A stretch of 64,000 nucleotides of DNA from Bacteroidota bacterium (GTDB taxonomy: Bacteria > Bacteroidota > Bacteroidia > Flavobacteriales_D > Sanyastnellaceae), in NCBI GenBank assembly GCA_002746975.1, contig NVXE01000004.1:70187-134186 (forward strand), written 5' to 3'. The position numbers and the translations under genes are program-made. This document shows, piece by piece, positions 58,114 through 64,000 of the stretch. Within the stretch, counting starts at the first letter, position 1. Every line of letters starts with the position of its first letter. Under the pieces are notes generated by a model, which was not told where the DNA came from, did not search any database, and saw only the letters and a program-made list of their open reading frames with translations.

Positions 58114-60084
58114 ATGAAGCAAATATACTTTTTTATAGCTACGATGTTCGTTGGAACAATCGCTACTGCTCAGGTTAAGATGCCTGTGCAAGCTGCTAAA
58201 GACGCTAAAACGTCTAACATTAACTCTGAAGCTCCTACTCAGGCTGCTCGTGCAGTATTCTGGAGTCATGATTGTAACATTGATAACTGTGGAGATTGGT
58301 CTTTCGACAATGGTGCTCTAGAAGTAGGTGCTCCATGGACTGGTATTGACATTAACTTTTCTTGTACTACTGATGGTCCTTCAGGTCCTTACAACCAGTG
58401 GGCAGGAGGCTCAGGTGATGGGACCGCAGCAAGTGCGATGAACTCAACGACTTCGGCTAACGGTCTAATCATTGTTGATTCTGATTTGTTTGGAGCAGAT
58501 GCAAACTACGATGCAAACTGGGTTGAGAACTGTTGGTTCCAAACAGCAATGCCTATCGATTGTTCTACTCACCCATACGTAAGTATCTCATTAGAGACTC
58601 GTTACCGTTGCTGGGATAACGGAGCGTCTGATGATAGCGAGAAGTGCTTAATCGAAGTGAGTCGTGACGGTGTAAATTGGCCTTCTATTGATAGTTGGGA
58701 TGAAGCGTCTGGTACTGTAGATTACGGTGATGGAGTTATGGTTCCTAGTCGTAAAGAAGTTTTTCCAGGATTTGAAACTAGCGACACATCAGACAACCCT
58801 TCGTTACTAGAATTCGACATTACTGAAGCTGCTGGTTCTCAAGGTACAGTTTACGTCCGTTTCCGTTGGTCTGGAACATGGGGTTATAGCTGGGAGATTG
58901 ATGATATCAAGGTATATGATACCCCTGCAAATGATACTCGTATCGACAACTATGTTAGTTACACGGATTTCGAGCGTACTGGATACTATGAGTACGGTGC
59001 TTGGGCTCAGTCTCAAATTCCTGCTGATCTAGCCGCTGGTGCGAAGGTTTATAACGTAGGATATGATTACCAAACTAACGTGACTCTTGAAGTTAATGCA
59101 AACGGAGTTGTAGCTTCTTCTGAGGCAATTAACCTCGATTACACAACTTCTGATACTTTATCAGTTGCCTATATGCCTACTGGTTTAGGCACAGTTACTG
59201 TTGATTATACACTTTCAGCTGCTATGGCTGATGAGAATCCTAGCAATAACACTGCTTCACAATCATTTGAAGTTACTGATTTAACTTGGGGACGTGATGA
59301 CGGAATTCCTACAAACTCAGCACCTGGAGATGGAACAGACGATTACATCGCTGTATCTCTTTTCGACATTGTTGAAGACGTAGTTATTTATGCTATTGAT
59401 GTTGCTATCATGGATGGTTCTGAAACAGGAACATCTGTCATTACTCACCTTTTCGACGGACTTGACGATACTTTCCTAGTTGATCAGTACGGTGGGATTC
59501 TTCAGAGTTCTGACGAGTTCGATATCATTGCAGGAAACACAAATGCAGAAGGCGAGCCAGTTACAACTTGGTACACTTTTGTATTTCAAAACCCATTTAT
59601 GGCTTCAGCGGGTGATTGGCTAGGTGCAGGTTTTGAGCACTATGGTGGATCAAACGTTCAATACGGAGAGTCTAAATTTACAGCGGACAATACAGCATAC
59701 ATTTATGGACCTTTCGGAGCGGGATCTGCTTATGACTGGTACTATACTAATGAAGTTCCTATGGTGCGTTTAAACCTAGACCCTAATGCGGTTAACACTA
59801 TTTCAGAGGAGCAAGTGAACACAACTGGATTTCAAATGTTCCCAGGCTTCCCTAACCCTACAAATGGAATAACTAGAGTTCAGTTCCGTTTAGACCGCGC
59901 GTCTGATGTTACTTTTGAAGTACGTGATATAACAGGAAAGATTGTTTTCTCAAGAGATATGGGAACTCAAGCACCTGGTTACAACAGTATTTCTATAGAT
60001 GCTTCTGACTTCGCTGCTGGTGCCTATACATACACTTTAACGGTAAATGGCGAGAGAGCTACTGACCGTTTAATGGTTAAGTAA
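58114..60084 (+). CDS. Secreted T9SS cargo protein, paralogue 1
   Basis: 656 residues. Signal peptide (ends GTIATAQ) and a C-terminal type A sorting domain: FPNPTNGITRVQFRL, then FEVRDITGKIVFSRD and YTYTLTVNGERATDRLMVK. The mature part is beta-rich with repeated Asp/Gly/Asn/Ser-rich turns and a carbohydrate-binding-like or MAM-like stretch (CLIEVSRDGVNWPSIDSW, VYVRFRWSGTWGYSWEIDDI). No catalytic residues recognised. Probably a surface adhesin or matrix protein. A related gene follows, 102 bases downstream. Confidence 0.82.
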   Translation: MKQIYFFIATMFVGTIATAQVKMPVQAAKDAKTSNINSEAPTQAARAVFWSHDCNIDNCGDWSFDNGALEVGAPWTGIDINFSCTTDGPSGPYNQWAGGSGDGTAASAMNSTTSANGLIIVDSDLFGADANYDANWVENCWFQTAMPIDCSTHPYVSISLETRYRCWDNGASDDSEKCLIEVSRDGVNWPSIDSWDEASGTVDYGDGVMVPSRKEVFPGFETSDTSDNPSLLEFDITEAAGSQGTVYVRFRWSGTWGYSWEIDDIKVYDTPANDTRIDNYVSYTDFERTGYYEYGAWAQSQIPADLAAGAKVYNVGYDYQTNVTLEVNANGVVASSEAINLDYTTSDTLSVAYMPTGLGTVTVDYTLSAAMADENPSNNTASQSFEVTDLTWGRDDGIPTNSAPGDGTDDYIAVSLFDIVEDVVIYAIDVAIMDGSETGTSVITHLFDGLDDTFLVDQYGGILQSSDEFDIIAGNTNAEGEPVTTWYTFVFQNPFMASAGDWLGAGFEHYGGSNVQYGESKFTADNTAYIYGPFGAGSAYDWYYTNEVPMVRLNLDPNAVNTISEEQVNTTGFQMFPGFPNPTNGITRVQFRLDRASDVTFEVRDITGKIVFSRDMGTQAPGYNSISIDASDFAAGAYTYTLTVNGERATDRLMVK

Positions 60085-60110
60085 AGAACTTAATTTACCA
60101 AGTATTTCCT

Positions 60111-60147
60111 AAAAGGGGGAGGCCAAAACGGTCTTCCCCTTTTTTTA
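60111..60147 (+). terminator. Intrinsic terminator between the two T9SS genes
   Basis: AAAAGGGG pairs with CCCCTTTT, extended inward by GAGGCC with GGTCTT (two G-U pairs), closed by an AAAAC loop, and followed by a run of T. It separates the paralogues transcriptionally. Confidence 0.85.
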
Positions 60148-60186
60148 CACAGTTTTTTACGTAATTTGCCAACTTAATTTAAGAAT

Positions 60187-62220
60187 ATGAAACATTTGAC
60201 TTTAACTCTTGGAGCTATTTGCATTTTTGCAGTTGCTTCTGGCCAACGTTTGGAGAAGATTCACACGTTTGCAAACACAATTACTGCAGCAACAGTTGCT
60301 GAAGCGGATCAAGCTCTACTAGACGGGCTTGTTGCACGCGAGACTCAGCGTGGTGGTGGGAATATACTTTTCGCTGAAGATTTCTCTAACGGATTCGATG
60401 GAATTAACGGAAACGGTGCATGGACAACAGAAGATAACGCAAATGACAGCTTATGGATTTGGGTTGCACCAGGTAACACAGGATTCTATCACAATGGAGA
60501 CGCAACAGGTGTTGCTCACCCTGGTGGAGAATTTTCTACTAACATCGGAGCTCTTGAATCTGGAACTCCTGAAAATGGATGGATGATTTTCGATTGTGAT
60601 TACCTCAATTCGCCTATTGCAGATGGTTATCAGGATACAGACGGTTCTTTAACTAGCCCTATGATAGACTTTACGAATAACGGATCAGTTATTTTGAGTT
60701 GGGATCAGTACTTTAGGTACTGCTGCTACCCATATGCTCCTATCTATGTTGACGTAACTAACGATGGCGGTACTACTTGGACAACCTTTGACGGTCATGG
60801 TTCTTTCATTGAGGCCGCTAACACAGCTTCTGCGAATCCACTTCCGACAACTCTTGATATCAGTTGTGTTGCTGCTTATAGCGATTCGGTACAGTTCCGT
60901 TTTACTTACACTCAAGCTCCTGAGACAGGGAACTCATACAGCCACTACTATTGGGGAATTGACGATGTAGTAGTTTCTTCTAATGTTAACGCAGATGATC
61001 TAGCAATGGTTCAACTTTCTAATGGAGATATCTTTAACGTATGGGAGTATAGAGTTACACCTTTGGCCCAAACTATTGCAGCAGCAGACGGCGGTGTTCT
61101 TGCTTGTGTTATTTACAGAAATAATGGAACTGAGAACCAAGATGCTGTCGAGGTACTTGTTGAGGTATTAAACGAAACAGGTGATGTTCTAGCAACAGTA
61201 ACAGAAACTATTCCTACGGTTTACTCATTTGCAAATGGTCTTAACTGTCCTGCTAATGCACAAGACACCATTTATATCGCTACTGGATGGGAGCCTTCAG
61301 TTACTGGAAATTACATCCTACGCTCTACTCTAACTTCTGGTAGTAGTACTGATGTTACTCCAGAGGATAACACAATGTCTAAGGTTATAGTTTTCTCAGA
61401 TGATGAATATGGACACGACGATGAAGCAGTTTTAGACGGCGAGATGTTCCCACGTGAATCTGATATTGCTGGCATGTATGACCCAACCGGTCAAGGATCT
61501 TTTTACCATGCAGTAAATGGAGGCTCAATGGCTTACGGGTTGACTATTGATTTCGGTGAGAACTGTGGACTTAATATCGATGGAGCAGTTGCTGAACTCG
61601 AATTTGAAACTCGTCTCTACTTCTACGATAGTGCTCTAGGAATAACCGATAGTCCTTTTGAGAGTACATTCTGGACTTATGATACTGATTGGAGTAATGT
61701 TGGACCTTACTATTTAGCATTTGAGGATCCAATTTCTTTAGACGCGGGTTCTGTTTACTTCGTAGGTGTTATTTCGGAGTATGAGAGTGAAGGAGGCTTG
61801 ACTGTTCAGGCTCAATTAAACAGCGATACTGACAATAGTACAGGTGAGTATAATGTTACTGGTGATGGAGATTTTGTTTGGTTTACATCCCAAACATATA
61901 CGCCTGCAATTCGCTTAATACTAAGTGAGAGAGTGGCTGTTGATGAGATTGCTAATTTGAATGGAATCAACTTGGGCCAAAACGTGCCTAATCCGGCTAC
62001 TAATATTACCACTTTCAATTTCAATATCACTCAGAACCGCACGGTTAAATTTGAGATTCGTGATTTAAGTGGTCGTATTGTAAAAAGCATTGAAAAAGGT
62101 AGTCTTGGAGCAGGAGCTCATTCGATTACTTACGATGTTAGCTCACTTTCTAGCGGATTATACACTTATACACTGATTGCAGACGGTATCTCAATCACTA
62201 AAAAGATGGTGGTTCGTTAA
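60187..62220 (+). CDS. Secreted T9SS cargo protein, paralogue 2
   Basis: 677 residues. Signal peptide ending VASGQ. Domain order matches paralogue 1: an N-terminal jelly-roll-like region (GAWTTEDNANDSLWIWV), YVDVTNDGGTTWTTFDG and HYYWGIDDVVV, then beta-sandwich repeats, then the sorting domain (VPNPATNITTFNFNI; FEIRDLSGRIVKSI; LIADGISITKKMVVR). Likely displayed on the cell surface. Partner or substrate unknown. It has its own strong terminator downstream. Confidence 0.82.
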   Translation: MKHLTLTLGAICIFAVASGQRLEKIHTFANTITAATVAEADQALLDGLVARETQRGGGNILFAEDFSNGFDGINGNGAWTTEDNANDSLWIWVAPGNTGFYHNGDATGVAHPGGEFSTNIGALESGTPENGWMIFDCDYLNSPIADGYQDTDGSLTSPMIDFTNNGSVILSWDQYFRYCCYPYAPIYVDVTNDGGTTWTTFDGHGSFIEAANTASANPLPTTLDISCVAAYSDSVQFRFTYTQAPETGNSYSHYYWGIDDVVVSSNVNADDLAMVQLSNGDIFNVWEYRVTPLAQTIAAADGGVLACVIYRNNGTENQDAVEVLVEVLNETGDVLATVTETIPTVYSFANGLNCPANAQDTIYIATGWEPSVTGNYILRSTLTSGSSTDVTPEDNTMSKVIVFSDDEYGHDDEAVLDGEMFPRESDIAGMYDPTGQGSFYHAVNGGSMAYGLTIDFGENCGLNIDGAVAELEFETRLYFYDSALGITDSPFESTFWTYDTDWSNVGPYYLAFEDPISLDAGSVYFVGVISEYESEGGLTVQAQLNSDTDNSTGEYNVTGDGDFVWFTSQTYTPAIRLILSERVAVDEIANLNGINLGQNVPNPATNITTFNFNITQNRTVKFEIRDLSGRIVKSIEKGSLGAGAHSITYDVSSLSSGLYTYTLIADGISITKKMVVR

Positions 62221-62248
62221 GTCAAACCCCCAGTATTTACTACTAATT

Positions 62249-62284
62249 GAAGAGGTATTCTTAATTGAGTACCTCTTCTTTTTT
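62249..62284 (+). terminator. Intrinsic terminator after the second T9SS gene
   Basis: GAAGAGGTA and TACCTCTTC form a perfect 9-base stem with a 12-base loop, followed by six T. It lies between the T9SS stop and the GH3-like promoter. Confidence 0.9.
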
Positions 62285-62303
62285 GTGTTATTTTCTTCTT
62301 GAG

Positions 62304-62311
62304 TACTTTCG
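62304..62311 (+). promoter_or_regulatory. -7-like box TACTTTCG of the GH3-like gene, 4 nt from start
   Basis: TAnnTTTCG-type variant of the box, then CACT, then ATG at 62316. A TTTG lies 18 bases upstream. Since the longer open frame starts inside the terminator, this box decides the start. Confidence 0.55.
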
Positions 62312-62315
62312 CACT

Positions 62316-63818
62316 ATGGGATTGAAAGCATCTTTAAGTAAGCCGTTCGCTAGAGCGGCCATGGTTGAGTTGAAAATGAAGTCGGCAAATCCGGTAGCTG
62401 CACAATTAAAACAACTTAACGAAATCGTAAAAACGGCGGCAAAAACTGCCTTTGGAAAAGATCACGGACTAAAGGACGGAATGACCTTAGAAGCTTTTCA
62501 GCGCGCAGTTCCTGTTAGGGATTACGAGGGGCTGAAAAGTTATTTGGAAAGAGCAGTCGCAGGAGAGTCAAATGTGGTTTGGCCAGGTAAGCCTAAATAC
62601 TTTACAAAAACTAGCGGCACTACCTCAGGGGCTAAATATATACCTATAACAGAGGACAGTCTTTCGAATCACATTGCAGGTGCTAGGAATGCCTTATTAG
62701 GCCAAATTGTGGGCTCAGGTAATGCTAGTTTTGTGAGTGGAAAAATGATTTTCTTGCAGGGAAGTCCTGAATTAGATGAAACGGAAGGAGGGATTCCACT
62801 AGGTAGATTATCTGGGATAGTTGCTCATCATGTTCCTAAATACTTACTGAGGAGTAGGCTGCCTTCTATGGAGACAAACTGTATTGAGGATTGGGAAGAA
62901 AAGATAGATGCGATAGTTAAGGAAACTGTTGATGAGGATCTTAGATTAGTGAGTGGAATACCTACTTGGGTACAGATGTATTTTGAAAAGCTTCTCAAGT
63001 ATACAGGTAAGAAAACAGTTGAGGAAGTTTTTCCCAATCTGAGTTTGTTTGTCCACGGAGGAGTGGCTTATGGTCCATATTCTGAGAAATTTAAACAACT
63101 TATCGGTTTTGATATTGACCGTGTGGAGATTTATCCAACTTCAGAAGGGTTTATAGCTTTTCAGGACAAACCAGGTGTTGAGGGGATGCTATTAAATATC
63201 AGTGATGGAATTTTCTTTGAATTTATCCCTATGGATAAATACAATGAAGATAATAGACCTCGTTTAACAGTTGAGAAGGTAGAAATAGGAGTGAATTATG
63301 CAGTAATTCTGACTACAAATGCTGGATTATTCGGATATGATATAGGTGACACTGTGAAGTTTGTTTCTTTAGACCCATTGAGAATTGTTGTTACAGGTCG
63401 AACAAAACACTTTATTTCTGCATTTGGAGAGCATGTAATTGCGGAGGAGGTTGAAGCGTCAATTTCTGAATCGGTTGAAAAAAACGGTGGAGTAATATCG
63501 GACTTTCATCTAGCTCCTCAAGTGAAGCCGAAGAAAGGCAAGCCCTATCACGAATGGTTGATTGAATTTGACAATAAACCTAAGGATATGACAGCCTTTT
63601 CGGCAGACTTAAACCAAGCTCTGAGAGATAGGAACACATATTATAATGATCTTCAGAAAGACGGCGTGTTAAGTCCCGCAGTTGTTACGCCTCTTGTGAA
63701 AGGGAGCTTTATTGCTGCTATGAAGTCTAAGGGTAAGTTAGGAGGCCAAAACAAAATACCTCGCCTCGCAAATGATAGAGTTTTAGCGGACTTACTCCTT
63801 GATCCGAAGAAAAAATGA
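62316..63818 (+). CDS. GH3-like acyl-adenylate-forming protein
   Basis: 500 residues, ANL/GH3 superfamily. In plants GH3 enzymes conjugate amino acids to jasmonate or auxin; bacterial members are of unknown substrate. KYFTKTSGTTSGAKYIPITED is split here by the family P-loop (TSGTTSGAKYIP). Later blocks: EIYPTSEGFIAFQD, NAGLFGYDIGDTVKFV and RTKHFISAFGEHV. It ends overlapping the udk start by 4 bases (ATGA). Not evidence of plant-hormone action. Confidence 0.85.
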   Translation: MGLKASLSKPFARAAMVELKMKSANPVAAQLKQLNEIVKTAAKTAFGKDHGLKDGMTLEAFQRAVPVRDYEGLKSYLERAVAGESNVVWPGKPKYFTKTSGTTSGAKYIPITEDSLSNHIAGARNALLGQIVGSGNASFVSGKMIFLQGSPELDETEGGIPLGRLSGIVAHHVPKYLLRSRLPSMETNCIEDWEEKIDAIVKETVDEDLRLVSGIPTWVQMYFEKLLKYTGKKTVEEVFPNLSLFVHGGVAYGPYSEKFKQLIGFDIDRVEIYPTSEGFIAFQDKPGVEGMLLNISDGIFFEFIPMDKYNEDNRPRLTVEKVEIGVNYAVILTTNAGLFGYDIGDTVKFVSLDPLRIVVTGRTKHFISAFGEHVIAEEVEASISESVEKNGGVISDFHLAPQVKPKKGKPYHEWLIEFDNKPKDMTAFSADLNQALRDRNTYYNDLQKDGVLSPAVVTPLVKGSFIAAMKSKGKLGGQNKIPRLANDRVLADLLLDPKKK

Positions 63819-64000
63819 AGATAGTAGCCTTAACGGGAGGAAGTGGGTCAGGAAAGTCCACGATTCTGGAAGGTTTGAAGGAGTATTTCGGTGACGAAAT
63901 AACAATACTATCGCTAGACGACTACTACCGCCCTAAGTCTGAGCTGCCTGTAGATGACAAAGGAGAAACTAATTTCGACTTGCCAGAAGTGATTAACTAC
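63815..64000 (+). CDS. udk: Uridine kinase, 5' part (runs off the window)
   Basis: First 62 residues. Walker A GGSGSGKST (residues 8-16), then LSLDDYYRP, and the NFDLPE block, all as in uridine/cytidine kinase, which phosphorylates uridine to UMP. The start overlaps the GH3-like stop by 4 bases. The rest lies beyond the window. Confidence 0.9.
   Translation, partial: MKIVALTGGSGSGKSTILEGLKEYFGDEITILSLDDYYRPKSELPVDDKGETNFDLPEVINY

Noticed and set aside
62265-62315. Longer start of the GH3-like gene at 62265
   Set aside because: It begins at TTG inside the loop of a strong terminator; the ATG at 62316 has a promoter box at N4.
1-64000. tRNA, rRNA, CRISPR array or replication origin
   Set aside because: None of their signatures were seen by eye; a tRNAscan or CRISPR search was not possible here.

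Overview
The window reads as chromosome of a Bacteroidota member, most likely Flavobacteriales. Three things point there: two long secreted proteins end in the type IX secretion C-terminal sorting domain; many genes carry the Bacteroidota -7 promoter box TAnnTTTG rather than a Shine-Dalgarno site; and lineage-typical families are present (BrxA bacilliredoxin, DUF4286, DUF6090, CreD, Big_5 lipoprotein, GH3-like protein). I saw no rRNA, tRNA, CRISPR array or replication origin.

Layout. 1-1.43 kb: the 3' part of an AbiEi/Fic-type AMPylator gene and a scrap of transposase. 1.43-6.0 kb (-): core block aspS, brxA, trpS, with creD upstream. 6.0-24.8 kb: an accessory, visibly AT-richer region. It holds two APC permeases, two DinB-fold proteins, DUF3050, an alpha/beta hydrolase, a pirin, and a copper/denitrification run on the minus strand (copA, then an AniA-type nirK fused to cytochrome c, an outer-membrane porin, nirV and a SCO lipoprotein). 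It also holds a decayed IS1595-type element, a Cys-less HMA protein, a pyridoxamine-oxidase fragment, a lipoprotein, a DUF6090/XRE divergent pair and a deiodinase-like redoxin. 25-44.8 kb: mostly core genes: a biotin-dependent carboxylase beta subunit, queA, truB, mfd, fbp, rsmA, DUF4286, a TPR protein, a lipoprotein, serS, rpmA, rplU, an EamA exporter, an HMA lipoprotein coupled to heme A synthase, and nrdB-nrdA. 45.2-64 kb: secA, DUF72, comF, free-Met-R-sulfoxide reductase, Big_5 lipoprotein, KtrA/TrkA, kynureninase, a UbiA-like protein, gcvP, two tandem T9SS cargo proteins, a GH3-like protein and the start of udk.

How genes work together. The nirK cluster looks like a self-contained unit: copper export (copA), copper delivery (SCO), nitrite reduction (nirK), and nirV and a porin as companions. 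The same [11 protein letters not shown] heavy-metal-binding module occurs in both copA and the SCO protein. Translation genes (aspS, trpS, serS, rplU, rpmA, queA, truB, rsmA) dominate the core.

The most striking signal is architectural. At least six unrelated genes have a TAnnTTTG/TAnnTTCG box exactly 4 nt before the start codon, and three more are near-matches. This predicts leaderless mRNAs and fixes several start codons. I found no complete new defence or enzyme system; the best candidates for follow-up are the leaderless promoter-start unit, the nirK-cytochrome/nirV/SCO cluster, the deiodinase-like protein and a slippable (GA)8 tract early in mfd.
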